The notes under the pieces: generated by a model
Seen by the model: only the letters and a program-made list of their open reading frames with translations
Told to the model about the DNA's origin: nothing
The model's database searches: none
Program-made: the position numbers and the translations under genes
In this document: in pieces, positions 1 through 5,126 of the stretch
Layout: every line of letters begins with the position of its first letter
How positions within the stretch are numbered: the first letter of the stretch is position 1
From: Flavobacteriaceae bacterium
GTDB taxonomy: Bacteria; Bacteroidota; Bacteroidia; Flavobacteriales; Flavobacteriaceae
Direction of reading: 5' to 3'
Assembly: GCA_014763515.1 (NCBI GenBank)
Contig: JACXVH010000094.1
Location: 1-5,941 of the forward strand
DNA: 5,941 nucleotides

Positions 1-85
1 CATAAGACTGTGTAAAATTTAAAATTAAACAAAAAAATAATGGGGTTTTAAAACCCCATTATTTTTTCTACTTACACAGTTTATG
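1..85. repeat. Nested inverted repeat at the left edge
   Basis: Bases 1-15 (cataagactgtgtaa) are the reverse complement of bases 72-85 (ttacacagtttatg) except for one extra G at base 6. These arms enclose the perfect palindrome at 32-67. The left arm begins at base 1, so the repeat may extend outside the window. No direct target-site duplication is visible around it. It could be an extended bidirectional terminator or a small element with terminal inverted repeats; the sequence shown does not decide between them. Confidence 0.6.
32..67. terminator. 18-bp perfect palindrome, probable bidirectional terminator
   Basis: Bases 32-49 are the exact reverse complement of bases 50-67. Each arm has an A/T-rich outer part, a GGGG/CCCC core and TTTT/AAAA at the centre. 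As RNA it gives a GC-core hairpin with a run of U on the 3' side in either direction, which is the intrinsic terminator pattern. It lies 31 bp from the next terminator and probably ends a gene to the left of the window, though that gene is not visible. Confidence 0.65.
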
Positions 86-98
86 TTATAGTACCTAT

Positions 99-130
99 AA
101 AAAAAGCACTTCTAATGAAGTGCTTTTTTT
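99..130. terminator. Intrinsic terminator after the DUF721 gene
   Basis: A perfect 14-bp stem (99-112 with 117-130) has the core GCACTTC/GAAGTGC, a TAAT loop and runs of seven A and seven T outside the core. It overlaps the DUF721 stop codon (129-131) by two bases, so it most likely ends the minus-strand lipoprotein-DUF721 transcript. The symmetry would let it work in both directions. Confidence 0.85.
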
Positions 131-425
131 ATTTTAGGACAATATCTGTAATTAAATCTTTTTGTAATTCTTCATTAAGCATTTTAATTATTTTTTCTTT
201 ACCATAAGAAAGCTCTTCTCTAACTACTGATGAATTTAAAATTATATGTAAAACGTCTTTTTTTAAAACCACATCTACTGTGTAATTATTAACACCATTT
301 CCCATAACATTTTTCCAAGCTTCTTTTACATTAACAACATCTAAACCAGCCTGAAGTTTATTTGCTTCAATAAAACCTTTTAAAGCATCGGCTATAGAAT
401 GTTCTTCAAAATTACGTTTACTCAT
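129..425 (-). CDS. DUF721/DciA-family protein
   Basis: This encodes 98 residues and is recognised as DUF721, the family that includes DciA, the ancestral bacterial factor associated with the replicative helicase DnaB. Visible family features are the N-terminal helix with SIADALKGFIE (residues 10-20), the tryptophan-glycine block EAWKNVMG (35-42, W37 and G42), and the C-terminal segment with LNSSVVREELSYGKEKI (63-79), where the conserved L-x-SSxxREEL pattern sits. The length is that of the short single-domain form common in Bacteroidota. The ATG at 423-425 overlaps the upstream lipoprotein stop (418-420) in an 8-bp overlap, implying translational coupling and one transcript. It ends at a strong terminator. 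The family call is firm. A role in helicase loading comes from DciA and is not shown here. Confidence 0.85.
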   Translation of the reverse strand: MSKRNFEEHSIADALKGFIEANKLQAGLDVVNVKEAWKNVMGNGVNNYTVDVVLKKDVLHIILNSSVVREELSYGKEKIIKMLNEELQKDLITDIVLK

Positions 426-828
426 CTTTTTGCTTTCTTTTATAATGATACTCGATACCTTCAGTATTTTTTACAACTAAATTTGTATTGTTAAGCTCTA
501 AAATTTCTTCTTCCCAACTAGAAAATTCCGTTTTGTAATGAATATAAAAATGAGATTCTTTTTCATGAATTTCTAATTTTTCATCAACATCATTGGTCAG
601 TAATTTACCGTCAAATTGTGGAACCACTTTTTTTCGGAAACCTTTTAAACTGTCATTAATAAAAAAATAATCCAAAGCTTCATTAATCTTATAAGCTTTC
701 TTATCTCCATCTTGCGTTTTAACCTCTTCAATTTCCCAATAACCATTTAACAACTGCAACTCTTCTTTTTTAACTTCTGATACACATGAAACCAATGCAA
801 GTACAAATAATAAGACTATTTTTTTCAT
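418..828 (-). CDS. Lipocalin-like lipoprotein
   Basis: A 136-residue precursor begins MKKIVLLFVLALVSC, a short charged n-region, a hydrophobic core and a lipobox LVSC with the lipidated cysteine at residue 15. The mature part contains LLNGYWEIEEV near its start and NLVVKNTEGIEYHYKR near its end, resembling the lipocalin-like proteins of Flavobacteriaceae. It is predicted to sit in the envelope; ligand and function are unknown. I chose the ATG at 826-828 because it gives a normal lipoprotein signal. A second in-frame ATG at 853-855 would add nine residues (MKFSFKFIT), but it is only the duplicate copy of the real start, made by the 27-bp tandem duplication. The gene overlaps DUF721 by 8 bp and is presumably co-transcribed with it. 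Confidence 0.75.
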   Translation of the reverse strand: MKKIVLLFVLALVSCVSEVKKEELQLLNGYWEIEEVKTQDGDKKAYKINEALDYFFINDSLKGFRKKVVPQFDGKLLTNDVDEKLEIHEKESHFYIHYKTEFSSWEEEILELNNTNLVVKNTEGIEYHYKRKQKDE

Positions 829-878
829 TGTTATAAATTTGAAACTAAATTTCATTGTTATAAATTTGAAACTAAATT
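823..878. repeat. Perfect 27-bp tandem duplication
   Basis: Bases 824-850 and 851-877 are identical, and the periodicity holds for one more base on each side (823-878). The unit contains the start codon of the minus-strand lipoprotein gene and, on the plus strand, the string TAAATTTG. Because 27 is a multiple of three, the duplicate ATG at 853-855 stays in frame with the lipoprotein gene. The copies have no differences, which suggests a recent event. Confidence 0.95.
838..868 (+). promoter_or_regulatory. Candidate promoter of the serine hydrolase gene
   Basis: TTTG at 838-841 is followed after 19 nt by TAAATTTG at 861-868, an exact match to the Bacteroidota consensus (-33 TTTG or TTG, -7 TAnnTTTG). 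Transcription would start near 875, leaving a leader of about 70 nt before the ATG at 947. The -33 part lies in the first copy of the tandem duplication and the -7 part in the second. AT-rich DNA gives chance matches, so this is a candidate only. Confidence 0.45.
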
Positions 879-946
879 AAGAATTAAATCAGGTTAAACG
901 TTAAACTAATTTGTAATTTTAATGTCTAACGAGAAAAAACAACGAG

Positions 947-2005
947 ATGAAAAAAAATATGCTACTACTTTTCTTACTTCCATTTTGTTTTAGTTGCTCA
1001 TCTGAATCAGAAACAATGAATAACAACTCAATGTATTTTCCACCAAATAATTCAAATACTTGGGAAACGGAAACTTTACAATCGCTAAACTGGAATGAAA
1101 ATAACTTACAAGATCTGTATGACTATTTAATTCTAAAAAACTCTAAAAGTTTCATTGTTCTTCATAACGGAAAAATAGTAATTGAAGAATATTTTAACGG
1201 GCACACTAGCAATACACCATGGTATTGGGCAAGTGCAGGAAAAACATTAACAACTGCAATTACCGGAATTGCACAACAAGAAGGTTTTATAAATATTAAC
1301 AACAAAGTGTCGGATTATATAGGAGAAGGATGGACTAACGCTCCTTTAGCAAAGGAAAACCTTATTACTTGTAGACATTTACTAACAATGACATCAGGAC
1401 TTGATGATAATTTAGGCGATGATGTTTCTCCCGCAAACCTTCAATACGTTGCAGATGCAGGAACGCGATGGGCATATCATAATGTTTATGTGAAATTACA
1501 AGATGTTGTTGCTACTGCTACTGGGCAAACTTGGTCTAATTATTTCAATACAAAATTAAGAGATAAAATTGGCATGAATGGTGCTTGGTATGCATCTGGA
1601 GACTTGAGTGTTTACTGGAGCAATACAAGAAGTATGGCACGTTTTGGATTATTATCTTTAAATAATGGAAATTGGAATGGAACCCAAATCGTTAACAGCA
1701 ATTATATGCTTGACGCGACCAATACATCTCAAAACATTAATTTAGCTTATGGTTATTTATGGTGGCTTAATGGAAAAACAAGTTTTCATTTACCACAATC
1801 ACAATATGAATTTACTGGAAAATTAATTCCTTCTGCTCCAAATGATATGTATGCTGCATTAGGTAAAAACGACCAAAAAATTTATGTAGTTCCAAGTAAA
1901 AAATTGGTAATCGTTAGAATGGGAGAAGCTGCAGATGGAACCAATTTTGCGTTATCTGATTTTGATGAAGTGCTTTGGCAAAAAATAAATGCCGTTATAA
2001 ACTAA
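947..2005 (+). CDS. Lipoprotein serine hydrolase, class C beta-lactamase/NylB-like superfamily
   Basis: A 352-residue protein starts with a lipoprotein signal peptide; the probable lipidated cysteine is residue 17 (FCFSC), followed by SSESE. The serine hydrolase domain shows the S-x-x-K motif in WASAGKT (nucleophile S96, general base K99) and the Y-x-N motif in WAYHN (Y177, N179). Later come the NylB-like block around YASGDLSVYWSNTRSMARFG (215-234) and a C-terminal strand region AALGKNDQKIYVVPSK (303-318). That last region stands where other members have KTG or H-x-G, and this protein has ALG. The family covers penicillin-binding-like esterases, beta-lactamases, D-amino peptidases and amide hydrolases, so the substrate cannot be stated. 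It is predicted to be envelope-anchored. The upstream region has no Shine-Dalgarno sequence, as is usual in this phylum. The gene stands alone on the plus strand and ends in a bidirectional terminator. Confidence 0.85.
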   Translation: MKKNMLLLFLLPFCFSCSSESETMNNNSMYFPPNNSNTWETETLQSLNWNENNLQDLYDYLILKNSKSFIVLHNGKIVIEEYFNGHTSNTPWYWASAGKTLTTAITGIAQQEGFININNKVSDYIGEGWTNAPLAKENLITCRHLLTMTSGLDDNLGDDVSPANLQYVADAGTRWAYHNVYVKLQDVVATATGQTWSNYFNTKLRDKIGMNGAWYASGDLSVYWSNTRSMARFGLLSLNNGNWNGTQIVNSNYMLDATNTSQNINLAYGYLWWLNGKTSFHLPQSQYEFTGKLIPSAPNDMYAALGKNDQKIYVVPSKKLVIVRMGEAADGTNFALSDFDEVLWQKINAVIN

Positions 2006-2031
2006 AAAATCCCGATTACTCGGGATTTTTT
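2004..2031. terminator. Bidirectional terminator between the serine hydrolase gene and ftsY
   Basis: A perfect 12-bp stem (2004-2015 with 2020-2031) has core TCCCGA/TCGGGA, a TTAC loop and A/T tracts on both sides. The left arm overlaps the serine hydrolase stop codon (2003-2005), and the T tract runs up to the ftsY stop codon (2033-2035). One hairpin thus serves both converging genes. Confidence 0.9.
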
Positions 2032-2032
2032 T

Positions 2033-2986
2033 TTATTTGAAAAATGAATCTACAAATTCATATTTATTAAAGACTTGTAGATCTTCTATTCCTTCTCCTA
2101 CTCCAATGTATTTTACTGGAATTTTAAATTGATCTGAAATACCAATTACAACTCCACCTTTAGCTGTTCCATCTAATTTAGTCACTGCTAATGAAGTTAC
2201 TTCTGTCGCAGCAGTAAATTGTTTAGCTTGCTCAAAGGCATTTTGTCCTGTAGAACCGTCTAAAACCAATAATACATCATGAGGAGCATCTCCTACAACT
2301 TTCTGCATTACACGTTTTACTTTTGAAAGCTCATTCATTAAATTCACCTTATTGTGTAAACGTCCAGCAGTATCGATAATAACAACATCGGCATCTTGTG
2401 AAACTGCAGATTGTAAAGTATCGAAAGCAACTGAGGCAGGATCACTTCCCATTTGCTGACGAACAATAGGCACCTCTACTCGATCTGCCCAAATTTGAAG
2501 TTGGTCAATTGCAGCTGCTCTAAAAGTATCGGCAGCTCCTAAAACCACTTTATGTCCTGCCTTTTTAAATTGGTAGGCTAATTTACCTATAGTAGTTGTT
2601 TTTCCAACACCATTAACTCCAACTACCATTAAAACATAAGGCTTTTTGTCTTTTGGAATTTCAAATTCAGTAGCGTCTCCATGATTGTTTTCAGATAATA
2701 ATCCAGCAATTTCTTCACGAAGGATTTTGTTTAACTCTTCTGTCCCAAGATATTTATCGCGTTCAACTCGCTCTTCAATCCTTTCGATAATTTTTAAGGT
2801 TGTATTTACACCAACATCTGAAGAAACTAAAACTTCTTCTAAATTATCTAAAACATCATCATCAACTTTCGATTTTCCAGCAACTGCTTTCGTTAATTTT
2901 TCAAAAAAAGAAGACTTAGATTTTTCTAAACCTTTATCTAAAGTTTCTTTTTTTTCTGATGAAAATAACTTTTTGAAAAAACTCAT
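2033..2986 (-). CDS. ftsY: Signal recognition particle receptor FtsY
   Basis: FtsY is the SRP receptor GTPase. It docks SRP-bound ribosomes at the inner membrane and delivers nascent membrane proteins to SecYEG. The 317-residue protein has a short charged N-terminal segment (1-40, MSFFKKLF start) in place of the long acidic A domain of E. coli, an N-domain helical bundle (about 25-100), and a complete NG GTPase. G1 is GVNGVGKT (123-130), G2 DTFRAAA (153-159), G3 DTAGR (205-209), G4 TKLD (269-272) and the closing GVGEGIEDLQVF (295-306). I chose the ATG at 2984-2986. The longer in-frame reading would start at a TTG (3008-3010) and add an unlikely MFFIIQLS. No motif is missing. It lies downstream of the ribosomal operon but is separated from it by a terminator, so it may have its own promoter. 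Confidence 0.97.
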   Translation of the reverse strand: MSFFKKLFSSEKKETLDKGLEKSKSSFFEKLTKAVAGKSKVDDDVLDNLEEVLVSSDVGVNTTLKIIERIEERVERDKYLGTEELNKILREEIAGLLSENNHGDATEFEIPKDKKPYVLMVVGVNGVGKTTTIGKLAYQFKKAGHKVVLGAADTFRAAAIDQLQIWADRVEVPIVRQQMGSDPASVAFDTLQSAVSQDADVVIIDTAGRLHNKVNLMNELSKVKRVMQKVVGDAPHDVLLVLDGSTGQNAFEQAKQFTAATEVTSLAVTKLDGTAKGGVVIGISDQFKIPVKYIGVGEGIEDLQVFNKYEFVDSFFK

Positions 2987-3007
2987 ACTTAATTGAATTA
3001 TAAAAAA

Positions 3008-3036
3008 CAAAAATAAAAATAAAAAGCTACTCTCAA
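3008..3036 (-). promoter_or_regulatory. Candidate ftsY promoter inside the preceding terminator
   Basis: On the minus strand TTTG lies at about 3034-3037 and, 18 nt later, TATTTTTG at 3008-3015 matches the Bacteroidota -7 consensus TAnnTTTG exactly. The start point would be near 3001, only about 15 nt before the ftsY ATG. The -33 part sits in the loop of the upstream terminator and the -7 part in its T-rich tail. The tract is very AT-rich, so chance is a real alternative. Confidence 0.35.
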
Positions 3037-3050
3037 ACGAAAGTAGCTTT
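3023..3050 (-). terminator. Terminator of the rpmB-rpmG-DUF4295 operon
   Basis: Arms 3023-3031 and 3042-3050 pair over nine bases (AGCTACT core), and two further pairs close an AAAC/GTTT tetraloop after one C-A mismatch. On the minus strand the stem is followed by a long T-rich tail interrupted by single A residues. It lies 23 bp past the DUF4295 stop codon and probably ends the ribosomal transcript before ftsY. Confidence 0.75.
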
Positions 3051-3072
3051 CTTATATAATTAAAAAAAAGAA

Positions 3073-3225
3073 TTATTTCTTTTTTAAGAATTCGTCAACC
3101 ATTTCTGGAGCCATTACTTGCTCTACGAATGTGTATGCACCTGTCTTAGGAGATTTTACCATTTTAATAGCTTTTGTTAATCTCTTAGATGCAGTTTGTA
3201 AAGTTGCTACGGTTTTCTTTGCCAT
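3073..3225 (-). CDS. DUF4295 small basic protein of the rpmB-rpmG operon
   Basis: This 50-residue gene begins MAKKTVATLQTASKRLTKAI and ends MVDEFLKKK. It is recognised as DUF4295, a lysine-rich family restricted to Bacteroidota and found next to rpmG and rpmB. About a quarter of the residues are lysine or arginine, and the N-terminus MAKK matches that of bL33 from the gene before it. The operon position, small size and charge suggest a ribosome-associated protein. Bacteroidota ribosome structures have been reported to contain an extra large-subunit protein, and this family is a good candidate for such a role, but I cannot confirm that it is the same protein. The start codon follows a 38-nt spacer made mostly of 7-nt repeats. 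The family call is confident; the function is inferred. Confidence 0.9.
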   Translation of the reverse strand: MAKKTVATLQTASKRLTKAIKMVKSPKTGAYTFVEQVMAPEMVDEFLKKK

Positions 3226-3229
3226 GATC

Positions 3230-3264
3230 TTTATGCTTTATGCCTAAGGCTTAATGCTTTCAGC
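3230..3264 (-). repeat. Degenerate heptanucleotide array between rpmG and DUF4295
   Basis: Read on the minus strand, 3264 to 3230 divides into five consecutive 7-mers that all begin with GC and end in A/G-rich triplets. The last two (3243-3237 and 3236-3230) are identical GCATAAA, the second is GCATTAA, and the first and third are more diverged. It starts three bases after the rpmG stop codon and ends four bases before the DUF4295 ATG, filling nearly the whole spacer. Confidence 0.6.
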
Positions 3265-3267
3265 TAA

Positions 3268-3450
3268 TTATTTAATTTCTTTGTGAACAGTAACTCTCTT
3301 TAAGATTGGATTAAATTTTTTAATCTCTAATCTATCTGGAGTATTTTTTTTGTTTTTAGTAGTAATGTAACGAGACGTCCCAGGCATACCTGTAGCCTTG
3401 TGCTCAGTACACTCTAAAATAACTTGAATTCTATTACCTTTCTTTGCCAT
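3268..3450 (-). CDS. rpmG: Large-subunit ribosomal protein bL33
   Basis: A 60-residue bL33 of the 50S subunit, located near the E site. Diagnostic blocks are RYITTKNKKNTPDRLEIKKF (27-46) and the C-terminal VTVHKEIK. Only one cysteine remains (C14 in ECTEHK). The zinc-binding form of bL33 has a CxxC pair there and a second pair near the KKxxP block, which reads KKFNPIL here, so this is a zinc-independent (C-minus) type. Six to eight extra residues (ATGMPGTS, 19-26) lengthen the first loop. It lies 35 nt after rpmB and 42 nt before DUF4295 in one operon. Confidence 0.97.
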   Translation of the reverse strand: MAKKGNRIQVILECTEHKATGMPGTSRYITTKNKKNTPDRLEIKKFNPILKRVTVHKEIK

Positions 3451-3485
3451 CTTAAATTATTTTAAAATTAAGTCCTACTACTTAA

Positions 3486-3713
3486 TTATATTATTTTTTG
3501 TGCTTTTTTTAATGCTGCAGAAATACCAATTTTATTAATTGTTTTCAACGCTGCTGTAGATACCTTTAAAGTTATCCATCTATCTTCTTCAGGAATATAA
3601 AAACGTTTTTTAACTAAGTTTACAGAAAATTTTCTCTTAGTTTTATTCATAGCGTGAGAAACATTGTTTCCAACCATCGCTTTTTTACCTGTTAGTTCAC
3701 AAACTCTTGACAT
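3486..3713 (-). CDS. rpmB: Large-subunit ribosomal protein bL28
   Basis: A 75-residue bL28 of the 50S subunit. The start MSRVCELTGKKAMVGNNVSH and the following NKTKRKF (23-29) are the family signature; RFYIPEEDRWITLKVST (37-53) and the ALKTINKIGI helix (55-64) complete it. Length is normal. It is the first gene of the rpmB-rpmG-DUF4295 operon, behind a well-placed candidate promoter with a leader of about 30 nt. bL28 and bL33 are encoded side by side in many bacteria, and both lie close to the E-site side of the 50S subunit. Confidence 0.97.
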   Translation of the reverse strand: MSRVCELTGKKAMVGNNVSHAMNKTKRKFSVNLVKKRFYIPEEDRWITLKVSTAALKTINKIGISAALKKAQKII

Positions 3714-3752
3714 TATTTCTAATCTTTTATTTCGTTATTCAAAATCAGGGTG

Positions 3753-3783
3753 CAAAGAAACAAAATAGTAATGAATTACACAA
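3753..3783 (-). promoter_or_regulatory. Candidate promoter of the rpmB operon
   Basis: On the minus strand TTG (3783-3781) is followed after 20 nt by TTTCTTTG (3760-3753), which differs from the Bacteroidota -7 consensus TAnnTTTG only at the second base, then GCACCC as the likely start region. TTTGCA just before the start point is common at flavobacterial housekeeping promoters. It fits wholly in the 80-bp gap between cinA and rpmB, placing the transcription start about 33 nt before the rpmB ATG. Confidence 0.55.
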
Positions 3784-3793
3784 CATTCTTTTA

Positions 3794-5041
3794 TTATTTT
3801 TTTAAAATTTCTTTATAAACTAATTCTAGTGCTTTATTTACGGTTCGGTTGATTACTTTTTCTCTTGGTTGTCCAAAATTAAATTCTTCAACAAAAACAT
3901 TGTCATGAATAGCAATACCAACAAAAACAGTCCCAACCTCAGCGTTTGAATCGCCCTTTAAAGGACCCGCATTTCCTGTTGTTGAAATAGCAACATCTGT
4001 TTGCATTATTTCTTTCACTGAAAGCACCATTTCTTTTGCAACTTGTTCACTAACTACCGAATATTTTGATATAGAATGTTCAGAAACATGAAGTATTTTT
4101 TCTTTGACTGCTGTTGCATAACTAACAATACCCCCTTTAAAATAAGCAGAAGCCCCCGAAACTGATGTAATAGTTTCTGCAATTTTTCCACCTGTACAAC
4201 TTTCTGCCGTAGCTATTGTAAGCTTTTTATTCGTAAGTATTTTACCTAACACTGCCTCAATGGGTTCCTCTTCGTCAAATCCAACGATAATATCACCAAT
4301 TAGTTCATGAAGCTTTACAACCTCATCATCAATTGCCTTTTTTAATTCATTTTCATTTGTTCCTCTAGCTGATAGTCGTAAACGAACTCTCCCTGGGCTT
4401 GGTAAATAAGCTAGTTTGATAAAAACAGGTAAATTATTTTCCCAGTTTTCAATTTGCTCAGCAATTAAACTCTCTCCACGTCCGTAAGTCATTATTGTTT
4501 TATGAACAATAAAAGGACGAGAAAATTTTTGAACTAATTTTGGAACAACTTCATTCTCAATTAAATATTTCATTTCATACGGAACTCCGGGTAATGAAAT
4601 AAAAACTGTATTTTCTTTTTGCAACCACATTCCAGGAGCAGTACCCATTTTATTGAACAACACTTCTGCTTTAGAAGGAACCAAAGCCTGATCCCTGTTA
4701 ATTTGAGTAATAGGTCTTTTATAAAACCCTTCAATCAACTCTTTAACATGTTGCAAAACAGCTTCACTTTCAATTAATTCATCATCACAATATTCACAAA
4801 TTGTTTTCTTTGTAATATCGTCTTTTGTAGGACCCAATCCCCCAGTAATAATTACAACATCAATTTGATTTTGTAATTCGGAAAGAGTTTGCAAAATTTG
4901 AGTTTTATCATCAGAAATAGAACGCATTTCTGCAACAGAAATTCCAATTTTATCTAATTGTTTTGCAATGAATGCCGAATTTGTATCGACAATTTGACCA
5001 ATAAGAATTTCATCGCCTATGGTTACGATTGAAGCTTTCAT
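3794..5041 (-). CDS. cinA: CinA family protein, nicotinamide-nucleotide amidase
   Basis: This 415-residue protein has the standard two-domain CinA layout. The N-terminal MoaB/MoeA-like (COG1058) domain shows VTIGDEIL at residues 6-13 and TGGLGPTKDD at 66-75; in characterised homologues it acts as an ADP-ribose pyrophosphatase. The C-terminal CinA-C/PncC domain shows TAESCTGG at 278-285, GGIVSYA at 303-309 and STTGNAGPLKGD at 353-364; it deamidates nicotinamide mononucleotide to nicotinic acid mononucleotide for NAD recycling. TGNAGP replaces the more usual TGIAGP, a change I associate with flavobacterial members. Length is normal and no motif is lost. The stop is doubled (TAATAA). It lies 85 nt after the Hpt gene; the spacer has hairpins that include its start codon. 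The competence link in the name comes from Streptococcus and Bacillus and need not apply here. Confidence 0.93.
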   Translation of the reverse strand: MKASIVTIGDEILIGQIVDTNSAFIAKQLDKIGISVAEMRSISDDKTQILQTLSELQNQIDVVIITGGLGPTKDDITKKTICEYCDDELIESEAVLQHVKELIEGFYKRPITQINRDQALVPSKAEVLFNKMGTAPGMWLQKENTVFISLPGVPYEMKYLIENEVVPKLVQKFSRPFIVHKTIMTYGRGESLIAEQIENWENNLPVFIKLAYLPSPGRVRLRLSARGTNENELKKAIDDEVVKLHELIGDIIVGFDEEEPIEAVLGKILTNKKLTIATAESCTGGKIAETITSVSGASAYFKGGIVSYATAVKEKILHVSEHSISKYSVVSEQVAKEMVLSVKEIMQTDVAISTTGNAGPLKGDSNAEVGTVFVGIAIHDNVFVEEFNFGQPREKVINRTVNKALELVYKEILKK

Positions 5042-5103
5042 CTAATAGTAAAATTAGTTAGATGTAATACCTATTATAATACAAGCTCATATTAAGGTAT
5101 TGC
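5039..5103 (-). promoter_or_regulatory. Adjacent hairpins in the cinA leader, one covering the start codon
   Basis: Two inverted repeats lie side by side. Arms 5039-5045 and 5058-5064 (CATCTAA/TTAGATG) pair over seven bases and include the cinA start codon; CTAAT/ATTAG (5042-5046 with 5053-5057) is a competing pairing. Arms 5066-5072 and 5095-5101 (AATACCT/AGGTATT) form the second, extended by a G-U and a G-C pair. There is no U tract, so this is not a typical terminator. It might limit access to the start codon. Arms are short and AT-rich. Confidence 0.35.
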
Positions 5104-5126
5104 ACAATAAGTTAAGTAATTTGGGA

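Noticed and set aside
829..855. Upstream ATG extending the lipoprotein by nine residues
   Set aside because: It is the duplicate of the real start created by the 27-bp tandem repeat, and MKFSFKFIT placed before MKKIVLL would spoil the normal signal peptide layout.
893..906. Direct repeat GTTAAAC GTTAAAC in the divergent intergenic region as an operator
   Set aside because: Only two 7-mers in very AT-rich DNA, without dyad symmetry or a clear position relative to a promoter; not enough to call.
2685..2996. Open reading frame of 103 codons on the plus strand
   Set aside because: It lies entirely antisense to the 5' half of ftsY, has a serine- and lysine-rich composition typical of a shadow frame and resembles no family.
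2987..3010. Extended ftsY start at a TTG codon
   Set aside because: It adds an atypical MFFIIQLS, overlaps the candidate -7 element, and the ATG at 2984-2986 gives the family-typical MSFFKKLF start.
3451..3472. Imperfect inverted repeat between rpmB and rpmG
   Set aside because: It is built only of A/T-rich bases with a bulge and no GC core or loop of note; expected by chance at this composition.
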